Origin: Anaerolineae bacterium | GTDB taxonomy: Bacteria; Chloroflexota; Anaerolineae; Aggregatilineales; Phototrophicaceae | Assembly: GCA_022824465.1 (NCBI GenBank) | Contig: JAJDZV010000014.1 | Coordinates: 47,822 to 111,821, forward strand | Length of the DNA stretch: 64,000 bases | Reading direction: 5' to 3' | Part shown: piece after piece, positions 33,900-43,042 of the stretch | How the letters are laid out: every line of letters begins with the position of its first letter | Position numbering within the stretch: the first letter of the stretch is position 1 | Program-made: the position numbers and the translations under genes | Notes under the pieces: generated by a model | What the model was told of the DNA's origin: nothing | Databases searched by the model: none | The model's input: only the letters and a program-made list of their open reading frames with translations

Positions 33900-34427
33900 T
33901 CACTTGAAACCCGCTTCGTGTATAAAGTCCTCAATCAAAGTCTGCATATCCAAATGCAGATCTTCAAACAACTCGTCGAAGTAGCTGCGTTTCGCGACAA
34001 ACCTTCGATTGTGCGCGGAGAGATCACCCAATTTTTTGAGCCGGATAAGTACACGCTTTGTATTGCGACTCAGGTTAAAGGCTGGTTCGATCCGCGCATT
34101 GTCTATCAAAGCTCCCAAGGAAACGAAGTCCCCATCGTCATCCTTGATTCTATCCTCAATGTTCTTGGCGATATATGTCTCTATAATAAGCGTTTCAATG
34201 AACCGCCTCAGCATTACCGCGCAGGCATCGTACCAGCCATTTTCGTACGTTCCGTTAATCTGATCAGCGACCTTTTCCAGATATCCTCTTGTTCCGGCGA
34301 TGAGAGTTGGATCAATGACTCGTGCTGTTCTGGGCTTTGTTCCTTCTAGTGGCGGCTGCGTCGCATCTTCCGCGTTCTCTTGTAGTTGCCGAAGTGCGTA
34401 GAGAGCATTTCTCGCGAACTGTCTCAT
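33900..34427 (-). CDS. HEPN / DUF4145-like protein
   Basis: 175 residues, largely alpha-helical. The pattern LRRFIETLIIETYIAKNIED in the middle and LKKLGDLSAHNRRFVAKRSY toward the C-terminus resemble DUF4145-type HEPN proteins, many of which are RNases or partners in toxin-antitoxin and anti-phage systems. The His-Asn-Arg-Arg run may be the catalytic end of the fold, but the usual R-x4-6-H is not strict here. It starts five bases after the stop of the DUF5343 gene and is AT-richer than the chromosome around it. HEPN assignment is inference. Confidence 0.5.
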   Translation of the reverse strand: MRQFARNALYALRQLQENAEDATQPPLEGTKPRTARVIDPTLIAGTRGYLEKVADQINGTYENGWYDACAVMLRRFIETLIIETYIAKNIEDRIKDDDGDFVSLGALIDNARIEPAFNLSRNTKRVLIRLKKLGDLSAHNRRFVAKRSYFDELFEDLHLDMQTLIEDFIHEAGFK

Positions 34428-34432
34428 ACGAC

Positions 34433-35065
34433 TTATTCAGCATCTTTGCCGTACAAGTGCTTAGCCATGCTTTCAAATATCTTGTCGATTTGCTCTGGTG
34501 GCGCGTCAGCCGCAATATGCACTTGAAAGTCAATGTGCAGTGCGGGCGCAGGCGATTCAATACTCTGAGGGGGAGATGCCAAAGGCGAGACTGTACTTGA
34601 CGACGAGCCGTTTTCTGTGTCAACACCGCTCGCGCCATTTCTTGACGCGGCAGTGAAATCCGCCAATTTGCACAACTCTTCGAATGTTTTCACCATTAGC
34701 GAGATAACCGCATCCCCCAAAGAAGAATTTGCCCGGAAGAAGTTACCTAAGTCTTCTGGGCTTCGTCTCTCCGCGTCCGGATAATGATTAAACAGCGCGG
34801 AATAACTCTCCCGCACTCGACGCGCAAGTACGTGTCTTGAATTGCTTTGGTCGCGGTACGCTTGCCAATCGTCCGTTGGTACTCGGGACGAATCTATAAA
34901 ACCGATAAACTGCAATACGTTTATCATGGATACATCGTTCGAAGACGTATAACCACTGGACTTAAGCCACTTGTTTGACGCTTTCTCAGGTTTGCCTGCA
35001 AGCTGGATACGCTGAAGGAATCCCTCAAGCTTCTTCGGTGACTTGGCATATGGGAAGTCAGACAT
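34433..35065 (-). CDS. DUF5343 domain protein
   Basis: 210 residues. N-terminal domain (about 1-120) matches DUF5343: YAKSPKKLEGFLQRIQLAGK, then KWLKSSGYTSSNDVSMINVL and FIGFIDSSRVPTDDWQAYRD. A Ser-rich linker (about 140-165) leads to a short C-terminal module, LHIDFQVHIAADAPPEQIDK and IFESMAKHLYG. Function unknown. First gene of the operon, five bases before the HEPN-like gene; a near-consensus promoter is just upstream. AT-rich. An antitoxin or sensor role is possible but unproven. Confidence 0.7.
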   Translation of the reverse strand: MSDFPYAKSPKKLEGFLQRIQLAGKPEKASNKWLKSSGYTSSNDVSMINVLQFIGFIDSSRVPTDDWQAYRDQSNSRHVLARRVRESYSALFNHYPDAERRSPEDLGNFFRANSSLGDAVISLMVKTFEELCKLADFTAASRNGASGVDTENGSSSSTVSPLASPPQSIESPAPALHIDFQVHIAADAPPEQIDKIFESMAKHLYGKDAE

Positions 35066-35100
35066 AATTCAATACACTCCAATCACAATACTATTTCGTA

Positions 35101-35129
35101 ATTGTATACAACAGTTGAAGCTATGTCAA
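35101..35129 (-). promoter_or_regulatory. Near-consensus promoter of the DUF5343/HEPN-like operon
   Basis: Minus strand: TTGACA (35129-35124), 17 bases, TACAAT (35106-35101). -35 is perfect and -10 matches five of six. Transcription would start about 30 bases before the DUF5343 start codon. Confidence 0.7.
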
Positions 35130-35197
35130 TCGCAAATGCTAAGAAATTCAGCGCGCTTCAAGATGTGTGTGTAGTACGTAAACTGGGTTGTATTGCG

Positions 35198-38100
35198 TTA
35201 TCCCAGAATCTGCCCTGCCCGGTCGAGGCTGCCGACATTGTAGTATTTCGCTTCGGGATGATGCGTGAATAGGGCGGCGGTGCTCTGCTCGGGCAGCCAC
35301 TGCCAGGAGTCGGTCAAGGACATGCCCAGCTCGCTCGCCAGTTGCGGCAGCAGGCGCAGGACGATTTCGTGGTCGGCCAGTTCCGGACAAGCCGGATAAC
35401 CCCAGCTGTAGCGTTTGCCGCGATTCGCCGCTATGCCCAGCTGGCCCTGCGCGATATGCGTCAGGTAGTTGGCGGTCGCTTCCGCCGCTTGCACTGCCAG
35501 GCCGTGGAAGAAATAGGCTTCGCTGTATTCGTTGGCGGCTTGCAGGCGCTCGACTTCTGCGGTGGCTTCATGCCCGACCGTCACCGCTTGCAAGACCATG
35601 ACATCGACGCGGTCGGCATCCAGTGGCGCGAAGTAATCGCTGATGCAGAGCGTCTCGCCATCGGGTTGGCGCGGGAAGCTGAAACGGGCGGCTTCGACGC
35701 TTTCTCCGGTTTCGGCATAGCGCTGAGCCTCCCAGACGAGCAGGTCATCGCCCTCGCTGTTGACGGGCAAGTAGGCGTAGACGGCTTGCGGCTTTAGCGC
35801 CCCGCGGCGGGCGGCATCTTTGGACATGCGCAACAGGCGCGCTTCAAACTCGGCTGAGAGTTGTTCCCATTCCGCTCCCCGCGTGTTTTTCGCGCCCCAG
35901 GAGAGGCGGAAGAGTTCCGGTTTGTGGAGATATTGCAGGACGATCTCCAACGGCATTTCGCGCACGACGCGGCTGCCCCAGTAAGGCGGCGTCGGGATAT
36001 CGGGCGCGTCGCCGACGGTTTTGCGGAATCCAGCGCGGCGGGCACGACGGCGGCGGGGCGCGCGCTCGACTTCGGCATAAGCTTCGGCGAAGACATCGTC
36101 CAGGAATTGCTCATGACGCTCGGCATCAAGCAGTTGATCGACTACCGCCAAACCTTCAAAGGCATCCTTGCAATAGAAGACGCCGGCCGCATAGGGCTCC
36201 TGCGAATCTTGCAGGAAGAGGATGCGCCGCCCGAAGCGCCGATTGATGGCCGCCCCGCCGACCAGCACGGGGATATCCAAGCCGCGACGCGCCAGTTCAT
36301 TGACGATGAGCGGCATCTGCCTGGAAGTGCTGACGAGCAGGGCAGACAAGCCGATAGCGTTGGCTTTGTATTCCAGCGCCTTGTCGATGATGGTATTGGC
36401 CGGCACCTGCTTGCCCAGGTCGTGCACGGTGTAGCCGTTGTTGCTGAGGATAGTCTTGACCAGATTCTTGCCGATATCGTGCACATCGCCATAGACGGTC
36501 GCCAAGACGACAATGCCTTTGCTGGCGCTTTCTACTTTGTCCATGAATTGCTCAAGGTAGGCGACCGCTTTCTTCATCACCTCGGCCGAACCCAGCACAA
36601 AGGGCAGAATGAGTTCGCCGGCGCCGAATTTATCACCGACTTCCTTCATTGCTGGCAACAGTACGGTATTCAGCGCGCTGACGGCATCCTTGCGCGTGAG
36701 GATGTCATCAATCAGCGCCTCAATTCCTTCCTTCTTGCGATGCACAATCTGCCAGTGCAGCGCCTCTTCCCCGGTCATATCGGCGGTGGGGTCGATTTCA
36801 TCCGCGCCGGCGATTTGCACTTCATTGTCCTCAAAATACTGGATGAAACGCGGCAGGGCATCGGCATCGCTATTGAAGATCAGATTCTCCGCCACTTTGC
36901 GCTGGTCATCGGGAATTTCAAAATATGGCGTGATATGGGCAGGATTGACGATGGCCATATCCAAGCCGGCTTTTACCGCGTGGTAGAGGAAGACGCTGTT
37001 GAGCACGCCGCGAGCGGCCGCCCCGACGCCGAAGCTGACGTTGCTGATGCCCAGCGCGGTCATCACGCCGGGGATTCCCTCCTTGATGAGGCGGATGCCT
37101 TCCAGCGTCTCGACAGCGTCGTTGCGCAATTCCTCTTGCCCGGTGGTCAGGGGAAAGGTCAGCGTATCGAAGACGAGGTCGTCCGTCGTCAGTCCATATT
37201 CATTGATGGCGATATCGCTGATGCGCCGGGCGATTTCAAACTTCTTTTCGCGAGAATGCGCCATGCCCTCTTCGTCGATGGTCATCGACAAGACGGCGGC
37301 GCCGTGCTTCACCGCTATTGGCAGAATCCGAGTGATGCGCTCGCGGCCGTTTTCCAGGTTGTTGCCGTTGATGATGCCGCGGCCAGGATAGAGAGCCAGC
37401 GCCGCTTCGGCGACATCGGCTTCGGTGGTATCAATGATCAGCGGAACCTCCACCGCCAGAGATAGCTTCTTGACCAGTGCCTGCATCTGCGCTTTTTCGT
37501 CATCGCGCTCGGTGAGGGCGACGCAGACATCAAGCATGTGCGCGCCGCGCTCCACCTGCCCCACAGCGATCGCAACGATGCTATCGTAGTCCTCTTCCAG
37601 CAGCAGGCGCTTAACCTTTCGGCTGCCCTGGCTGTTGACGCGCTCGCCGATCAGGGTCGGACCCGGATCTTGGTTCATGCGCGCCGCCGTCATGCCGCTG
37701 GAGACGCGCGGCTCCAATATGATGTCGCGTTGGCTTGGCGCTCGCCGGGCGGATCGCTGCTTTAGCGTCTCGTCATAGCTGACTCCATGCACGCGCTCGT
37801 AGAGCCGGGCAATGTGCTCGGGCGTCGTGCCGCAGCAGCCGCCGACCGCATTGACGCCCCAACGCGCGAATTCCGCCACCATCTCGCTGAAAGGTTCCGG
37901 TCCCATGGGGTAAACCGCTTCGCCATCGACATTGATGGGCAAGCCCGCATTGGGCAAGACACTGATGGGAAAGGGCGAGCGCTCGATAAGATACTGGATA
38001 GGCAGACGCATGTATTCGGGACCGGTCGAGCAATTCATGCCCAGCACATCAAGCGACAGCGCTGACAAGGTGGCCACCGCGCCGGTGATATCGGTGCCGA

Positions 38101-38824
38101 AGAGCATGCGTCCGCTGACGTCAAGCGTAATCTGCACTTGCAGCGGGAGGCGCGCCCCGCTGTCGGCGAAATAGCGATTGATGCCGTAAAGGGCGGCTTT
38201 GACCTCGAGGATGTCCTGACTGGTCTCGAGCAGCAGGAGATCCGCCCCGCCCTCTACCAAACCCTGCGCCTGCTCGCCAAACAGGTCAGCGAGTTCGTCA
38301 AAGCTGATGACGCTTAGGTCGGGGTCATCGCCAGAGGGCAGCATGCCGCTGGGTCCCATGCTGCCGGCGACGAAACGCGGTATGCCGCTCTCAGCTTCGA
38401 TTTTGTCGCAGGCGGCGCGGGCGATCCGGGCGGCGGCGCGGTTGATTTCCAGCGTGCGCTCGCCCAGGCCGTGCTCCGCCAAGGTGCGGCGGTTGGCGCG
38501 AAAGGTGTTGGTTTCGACCGCTTCAGCGCCGGCGCGCAAGAAGGATTCGTGAATCTCGCCGATGATATCAGGGCGGGTGATGACGAGGTAGTCAATGCAG
38601 TCCTGGTATTGCTCGCCGCCGAAGTCGGCAGGGGCGAGCTCGTAGGACTGGATGCTGGTGCCCATAGCGCCGTCGAAGACGACAATATGGTCTTCGATGG
38701 CGTCGAGGTAGCGCCGGTTGCTGAATGCTTGCGTTGGGTTTCTCATGGCGCGCATGATAGCAGAGGCGGTGGGATTTTCCACTACGGCGGCTTTGATAGC
38801 CGGTGGATTTTCTTGTTTCGCCAT
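35198..38824 (-). CDS. metH: Cobalamin-dependent methionine synthase
   Basis: Transfers a methyl group from methyltetrahydrofolate via cobalamin to homocysteine, making methionine. All four modules are in order: homocysteine/zinc domain (about 40-345, Zn ligands Cys265 and Cys330-Cys331 in GGCCGTTP), folate-binding domain (about 375-640, with GERVNSQGSRK), cobalamin cap and domain (about 690-905, with DVHDIGKN; His782 is the cobalt ligand) and a SAM-binding reactivation domain (about 950-1208). 1208 residues versus 1227 in E. coli. No B12 riboswitch was seen upstream. A second possible start is Met27. Confidence 0.97.
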   Translation of the reverse strand: MAKQENPPAIKAAVVENPTASAIMRAMRNPTQAFSNRRYLDAIEDHIVVFDGAMGTSIQSYELAPADFGGEQYQDCIDYLVITRPDIIGEIHESFLRAGAEAVETNTFRANRRTLAEHGLGERTLEINRAAARIARAACDKIEAESGIPRFVAGSMGPSGMLPSGDDPDLSVISFDELADLFGEQAQGLVEGGADLLLLETSQDILEVKAALYGINRYFADSGARLPLQVQITLDVSGRMLFGTDITGAVATLSALSLDVLGMNCSTGPEYMRLPIQYLIERSPFPISVLPNAGLPINVDGEAVYPMGPEPFSEMVAEFARWGVNAVGGCCGTTPEHIARLYERVHGVSYDETLKQRSARRAPSQRDIILEPRVSSGMTAARMNQDPGPTLIGERVNSQGSRKVKRLLLEEDYDSIVAIAVGQVERGAHMLDVCVALTERDDEKAQMQALVKKLSLAVEVPLIIDTTEADVAEAALALYPGRGIINGNNLENGRERITRILPIAVKHGAAVLSMTIDEEGMAHSREKKFEIARRISDIAINEYGLTTDDLVFDTLTFPLTTGQEELRNDAVETLEGIRLIKEGIPGVMTALGISNVSFGVGAAARGVLNSVFLYHAVKAGLDMAIVNPAHITPYFEIPDDQRKVAENLIFNSDADALPRFIQYFEDNEVQIAGADEIDPTADMTGEEALHWQIVHRKKEGIEALIDDILTRKDAVSALNTVLLPAMKEVGDKFGAGELILPFVLGSAEVMKKAVAYLEQFMDKVESASKGIVVLATVYGDVHDIGKNLVKTILSNNGYTVHDLGKQVPANTIIDKALEYKANAIGLSALLVSTSRQMPLIVNELARRGLDIPVLVGGAAINRRFGRRILFLQDSQEPYAAGVFYCKDAFEGLAVVDQLLDAERHEQFLDDVFAEAYAEVERAPRRRRARRAGFRKTVGDAPDIPTPPYWGSRVVREMPLEIVLQYLHKPELFRLSWGAKNTRGAEWEQLSAEFEARLLRMSKDAARRGALKPQAVYAYLPVNSEGDDLLVWEAQRYAETGESVEAARFSFPRQPDGETLCISDYFAPLDADRVDVMVLQAVTVGHEATAEVERLQAANEYSEAYFFHGLAVQAAEATANYLTHIAQGQLGIAANRGKRYSWGYPACPELADHEIVLRLLPQLASELGMSLTDSWQWLPEQSTAALFTHHPEAKYYNVGSLDRAGQILG

Positions 38825-38890
38825 TATGACTCAAGGGACGCGAAACCGCCCAGCGACAGCGACAGTATGACCTTGTCGACGATTCCGGAG

Positions 38891-39850
38891 CTAAGTGGCA
38901 AAACGCCAATGCCCGCCGTTAGGCAGCGTGGGATCGTAGACCGGTTTGCCCATTGGGCGCGTTTTGAGTGTGCCGGCGTAAAAAGCCTCCACCCGTCCAC
39001 GCGCGATCTCTATATACTCTTCCATGATGTCGCAGCCGTAGCCATTGCGCCCGTGCTTTATAGCGGCGATGACAGACGAACCTACGCCGACATAGGGGTC
39101 AAATACATCATCGTTTTCGTCTGTCAATGACAATACAAGCCGCTCCACCAACTCAACCGGGAATTGACAAGGATGAACCGTTTTTTCCGGGTGATTGCTC
39201 TTGACGTTAGGGAACTCCCAAACATCGCTCGGGTTTTTGCCCTTGGGGTTGCCCGAGAGTTCGCCTTTGCGCGGACCTTTGAAGTGACGCTTGCCGGGAT
39301 ATTTGGACGGAACACGAATGGGATCCAGATTCCAGGTATAGTCGTTGCCTTTGGTCCACCAATTGATAGTCTCATATCTCCCCGAAAGCCGGTTGCGGCA
39401 GTGCAGCCCGTGACCGAAGTGCCATATGATGCGATTGCGCAATTTCAATCCGAATTCGCGAAAGATCGGAAACAGCAGAGAATCCAAGGGCAGGATCTCG
39501 CCGTTTTCAGTGAAGTTGCCGACTTGCCAGCAGATTGATCCCTGTGGATGCAAGACGCGAACGCATTCGGCAATCACTTTTTTCTGGTTTGCCAGATATT
39601 TGTCCAGCGACGATCGTTGTTCATAACTCTTGCCGATATTGTAGGGCGGCGAGGTAACGACAAGCTTGAATTTTTCGCTGGGCTGGCTTTGCAGGAATTC
39701 GAGGTTGTCTTGGCATTTCAGCACGACATAATTGCTTTGTCGATCCGCGTCGTGAAGAAAATCTATCGGCAGGTTCTGTGGTCTGGCTTCGTCAGCAAAG
39801 TCGGCGATCAGGCCGAGTGATTGCTGTCTTTGTTGCTGGTCAGGCGACAT
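38891..39850 (-). CDS. Beta-class site-specific DNA methyltransferase (orphan)
   Basis: N6-adenine or N4-cytosine methyltransferase. Catalytic motif IV (VVTSPPYNIGKSYEQ) comes before the SAM-binding motif I (DPYVGVGSSVIAAIKHG), the beta-class order. The SPPY tetrad is compatible with either base target. 319 residues from ATG 39850. An in-frame TTG at 39949 is rejected because it coincides with the -35 box of a good promoter. No nuclease gene is beside it, so it appears orphan, unless its partner is lost. AT-richer than the flanking genes. It lies 66 bases upstream of metH on the same strand. Confidence 0.85.
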   Translation of the reverse strand: MSPDQQQRQQSLGLIADFADEARPQNLPIDFLHDADRQSNYVVLKCQDNLEFLQSQPSEKFKLVVTSPPYNIGKSYEQRSSLDKYLANQKKVIAECVRVLHPQGSICWQVGNFTENGEILPLDSLLFPIFREFGLKLRNRIIWHFGHGLHCRNRLSGRYETINWWTKGNDYTWNLDPIRVPSKYPGKRHFKGPRKGELSGNPKGKNPSDVWEFPNVKSNHPEKTVHPCQFPVELVERLVLSLTDENDDVFDPYVGVGSSVIAAIKHGRNGYGCDIMEEYIEIARGRVEAFYAGTLKTRPMGKPVYDPTLPNGGHWRFAT

Positions 39851-39920
39851 ATCTACGGCGCTTTTGTCGACACTTTTTTCGCGAGGAATTACCGTCGGCG
39901 CATAAGCAAACGCTGACAAT

Positions 39921-39949
39921 ACTATACTGTTTTGCTTGCGCTGACGCAA
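39921..39949 (-). promoter_or_regulatory. Promoter of the orphan DNA methyltransferase gene
   Basis: Minus strand: TTGCGT (39949-39944), 17 bases, TATAGT (39926-39921). It lies about 70 bases upstream of ATG 39850 and decides against the upstream TTG start. Confidence 0.5.
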
Positions 39950-39991
39950 ACCTGATTGCTACGGCCAGCGCCCCATTAAAGTACGCAATCG

Positions 39992-40019
39992 TTGGCAACT
40001 GGCTGTGCTGCGCTATAAT
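39992..40019 (+). promoter_or_regulatory. Promoter of the MFS transporter gene
   Basis: TTGGCA (39992-39997), 16 bases, TATAAT (40014-40019). A perfect -10 and a five-of-six -35, ending 35 bases before the start codon. Confidence 0.6.
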
Positions 40020-40054
40020 CTTCCGCTAACGCACAAGCTAAAGTGGGCGGGTTC

Positions 40055-41257
40055 ATGACTTCTGGCGCGGCTGTTGTTCAAGACAATCCGAAATCGACGG
40101 GCAGATTCCAATATGGGCGCATTCTGCTCATCTGCAGCGGCCATTTCGTGCACGATGTCTATTCCGCTTTCATCGCGCCGCTGCTGCCGCTCTTGATCGA
40201 CAAGCTGGGCTTGACGCTGCTGATGGCGGGCTCGCTGCCCGTTTTCATGCAGGCGCCCTCGCTGCTGGGTCCCTTTATCGGCTATCTGGCGGACCGCTTC
40301 TCGGTGCGTTATCTGGTCATCTTCGCGCCCGCAATCACAGCGACGCTGGCAACGCTCATCGGCTTCATGCCCACCTATGGCACGGCGGCGCTGCTGCTCT
40401 TTTGCGTCGGCGTCAACATCATGGCATTCCACGCGCCGGCGCCAGCGATGATCGCGCATGTGGCCGGCAACCGCGTTGGGCGGGGCATGAGTTTCTTCAT
40501 GGCGTCCGGCGAATTGGCGCGCTCGGTCGGTCCCTTGCTGGTCGGCTTCGGCGTGGCCGAATGGGGCATGGAGGGTTTGTGGCGGCTGATGTTCTTCGGC
40601 TGGCTGTCGAGCACGGTGCTCTATTGGCGGCTGCGCGATGTCTCAGCCAAACGGGCGCCGCGCAAGGGCAAAAGCAAGCTGGCGCTGCGGCGGTTCGCTC
40701 GCGTGTTCGCGCCGCTCTTCGCGGTGATGATTCTGCGCAACATGGCGGTGAGCAGCCTGGGCATCTTCATGGTGGTCTACCTGGTGAATGTGCGCGGTTA
40801 TGAACTGACACTGGCGACGGGCGCGCTGGCTCTCTACGAATTCTCAGGCGTCGGCGGCGCGCTGGCCGGCGGCACACTCAGCGATCGCATCGGGCGTCGC
40901 CGAATGGTGGCCGGCGCCGCGCTGATTTCGGCGATACTGATGCTGCTGTTTGTGCACGCCGAGGGAGCTGCGCTTGTCCCCATTCTCATCGCATTGGGAC
41001 TGACCGCGCTCTCGGTGTCGCCGGTCTTCCTCGCGCTGGTGCAGGATCAACTGCCGGAGAACCGCGCCACCGCCAACGGGCTCTTCATGACCTTCGCCTT
41101 CGGTATTCGCGCGCTCAATGTGCTGATGGTCGGCGCCTTGGGCGATGCCCTGGGCTTGCAATCGGCTTTCATCGCGGCCGCCTTGATCTCGCTGCTGTCG
41201 CTGCCGGTCATTGCCACGCTGCCGGCGACGCCGGCCGTCCGGCACGAAGACCTCTAG
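40055..41257 (+). CDS. MFS transporter (fosmidomycin-resistance-like)
   Basis: Twelve-helix secondary transporter, probably a drug or metabolite exporter. LICSGHFVHDVYSAFIAPLL at the first helix resembles the Fsr (fosmidomycin resistance) group; GYLADRFSVRYLVI is the loop 2-3 motif A and LSDRIGRRRM is its repeat at loop 8-9. About 400 residues, normal. The start was taken as ATG 40055 after GGGCGGG; GTG 40043 in frame is also possible. It converges on the small hypothetical gene at 41254 (stops overlap by four bases). Substrate unknown. Confidence 0.82.
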   Translation: MTSGAAVVQDNPKSTGRFQYGRILLICSGHFVHDVYSAFIAPLLPLLIDKLGLTLLMAGSLPVFMQAPSLLGPFIGYLADRFSVRYLVIFAPAITATLATLIGFMPTYGTAALLLFCVGVNIMAFHAPAPAMIAHVAGNRVGRGMSFFMASGELARSVGPLLVGFGVAEWGMEGLWRLMFFGWLSSTVLYWRLRDVSAKRAPRKGKSKLALRRFARVFAPLFAVMILRNMAVSSLGIFMVVYLVNVRGYELTLATGALALYEFSGVGGALAGGTLSDRIGRRRMVAGAALISAILMLLFVHAEGAALVPILIALGLTALSVSPVFLALVQDQLPENRATANGLFMTFAFGIRALNVLMVGALGDALGLQSAFIAAALISLLSLPVIATLPATPAVRHEDL

Positions 41258-41649
41258 CCCGCCGGCGGCGCCGCGGCCCACTCCCCCAGCAACGCCTCAA
41301 GCGCCGCTTCGTCGTCAACGAACCGGACGCAGCCATCGCTTGTGATCAGCTTGCCGTCGCGCAAGTCTTCAACTTCGACCGCCGGCATGCCAATGACTGC
41401 TGCGCGGCCAGTCAGGCGCGCCTGGGTCACGCGGCCGAAGCTGCGCAGGTGTGCCGCGGCGCCCGCCGGCAGCGTTTGACGCGTGCTGCCGCGCAAGTCG
41501 ATGACGCTGTCCACCGGCGCTTCAGCCGACAACAGCGTGAAGGCCGCGGCGCGGACGGCATGATGATAGTCCTTCCAATTCCAGTCGCCGTCGGCGATGT
41601 AGCTGATGGCGCGCTTGCTCTGGTCGCGCCATTCAAAGCGAAAGGGCAT
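41254..41649 (-). CDS. Hypothetical protein, about 131 residues
   Basis: Soluble protein without a signal peptide. Opens MPFRFEWRDQSKRAISYIAD and alternates short strands and helices (VDSVIDLRGSTRQTLPAGAA). Such a size and pattern could be a STAS-like or small single-domain fold, but I do not recognise a family. Good ORF with normal composition and a clean stop overlapping the MFS stop. Function unknown. Confidence 0.6.
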   Translation of the reverse strand: MPFRFEWRDQSKRAISYIADGDWNWKDYHHAVRAAAFTLLSAEAPVDSVIDLRGSTRQTLPAGAAAHLRSFGRVTQARLTGRAAVIGMPAVEVEDLRDGKLITSDGCVRFVDDEAALEALLGEWAAAPPAG

Positions 41650-41803
41650 CTTCAGCCTCCCCTGCCCTCCTTTTGCGAGCGATTATAGTGCATGCGTGCA
41701 ATTCTCGGTTGAACTGATCCCATGCGGCAACAGAGTCGCGTTGACATGGAATTCCTGTCGTCCCTGCGGCGCGGGTGCTGATCGCTAAACACGTATTTCT
41801 ACA

Positions 41804-42067
41804 CTATCCCGAGCCCTTGCCCAGTTTATTAGGGAAAGCAGACTCGGCCAACCAAATTGGCGCATAAGCTTCGGATGAACACAGAACTTCACCATTAATG
41901 GTACCTGCTTGCAGCGCGCCCCCAATGACTCCTGCTGACAGGAAAGTTGTTTTTCCGAGGATCTTCCGCCCGCATTTGTCGGTAAATCGCCAATACTGGC
42001 CGCCAATTCCCTGCGCAATCTGTAGGGATGACTCTGTGAGTCGCCCGAAAGACTTCGGTATCGACAT
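41804..42067 (-). CDS. Possible small protein, doubtful
   Basis: Open frame of 87 codons in the 41650-42272 gap: MSIPKSFGRLTESSLQIAQG, then GGQYWRFTDKCGRKILG. No ribosome binding site and no family. A 19-base sequence just upstream of its start (42086-42104) recurs inverted at 44318-44336. It may be a remnant; the rest of the gap holds no gene I can support. Confidence 0.25.
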   Translation of the reverse strand: MSIPKSFGRLTESSLQIAQGIGGQYWRFTDKCGRKILGKTTFLSAGVIGGALQAGTINGEVLCSSEAYAPIWLAESAFPNKLGKGSG

Positions 42068-42085
42068 GAGACTGTTCTGAGAGAC

Positions 42086-42104
42086 AAACCTGTCCTGTCC
42101 TCAG
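42086..42104. repeat. 19-base inverted repeat, left copy
   Basis: AAACCTGTCCTGTCCTCAG; its exact reverse complement is at 44318-44336. The two copies bracket the DM13 and TPR genes. Confidence 0.55.
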
Positions 42105-42272
42105 CCTATCATTCGGAGAGAGCGCACCGGTAGTGAGGCAGACGTCGTCAGCAACGCCAATCCCAAAGGCGTCCGTTCCTCTGTGCGCGGGAGGCGGCGT
42201 GGTCTTGTGCAAGCGCCTCGCCTGTGACACAATGATTTTGGTCGCATTGATGCCATTGTAGGCGCCTGAAAG

Positions 42273-42905
42273 ATGGAATTGCGCTTTCGCTTCATCCTGC
42301 TGACGCTGGTCGCTCTGATCGCCGTCGCCGTCTGGACATTTCCCGCCTGGCGCGTCTACTTTCGCGAGCGTGGGGAAAACGCGCCCTTCCCGGGCTTGGC
42401 TTTCGAGTTGCAGGACGACTTCCTGGCTTTGCCGCGGGCGCAGCGCGAGAAACTGCTGGACGAATACGAACGAAACGCGACAATGGCGCTGGATATGGCT
42501 CTGGTCGCGATAGAAGCCGACCAGCCGGCGCCACCGGAGGACATCGGCGACCAGCTTGAGGCGGCGCGGGCGATAGTCAGCGGCGAATTCCAAGAGCTGG
42601 ACGCTTTGCATTGGGGCGCGGGCATGGCGACGATCTACCAGTTGCTCGACGGACGGCGCATACTACGCTTTGAAAACTTCGCGTCGGCGCGCTGTAGCGA
42701 TGTCCGCGTATACCTGGCGCGCGATCCGCAGCCCTTGAGCGCCCTGCAACTGGAGGCGGGATCGCTGGACCTGGGGCGGCTGAAAGGCAATATTGGCGAC
42801 CAGTACTACTTCTTACCGACCGACCACGACTTGAGTGTATATGAATCCGCCGTGGTATTCTGCAGGCAATTCAACACCGTGCTCACGGCGGCGCGGCTTC
42901 GTTGA
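42273..42905 (+). CDS. Membrane-anchored DM13 domain protein
   Basis: 210 residues. One N-terminal membrane helix (FILLTLVALIAVAVWTFPAW) anchors it, with the rest outside. The C-terminal ~110 residues are a DM13 domain: GAGMATIYQLLDGRRILRFE, then SDVRVYLAR, LGRLKGNIGDQYYFLPTDHD and VVFCRQFNTVLTAARL. DM13 domains are thought to be redox or electron-transfer modules; the conserved Cys is present in VVFCRQF. Its stop overlaps the long open frame of the next gene and lies 137 bases before that gene's own start. Confidence 0.82.
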   Translation: MELRFRFILLTLVALIAVAVWTFPAWRVYFRERGENAPFPGLAFELQDDFLALPRAQREKLLDEYERNATMALDMALVAIEADQPAPPEDIGDQLEAARAIVSGEFQELDALHWGAGMATIYQLLDGRRILRFENFASARCSDVRVYLARDPQPLSALQLEAGSLDLGRLKGNIGDQYYFLPTDHDLSVYESAVVFCRQFNTVLTAARLR

Positions 42906-43042
42906 ACGCCGCTCCTTACATCCATTCGCCAGCCTACACTATCCGTTGCCGTCATGTTTCGCCGACCGCTAGTTCGCGCATTCTACACAGCGCCGTCCGC
43001 CGGAATCTCATCTACGGGGAGCGCATCGAAGGGAAACTGCTA

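Noticed and set aside
35861..37465. A 534-codon plus-strand frame inside metH.
   Set aside because: It is antisense to MetH, whose domains are complete on the other strand; the translation matches no family.
35198..38890. A cobalamin riboswitch before metH.
   Set aside because: The 66-base gap upstream is too short and lacks the B12 box pattern.
39850..39949. An upstream TTG start for the orphan DNA methyltransferase.
   Set aside because: The TTG is part of a -35 box of a good promoter, so it is not transcribed.
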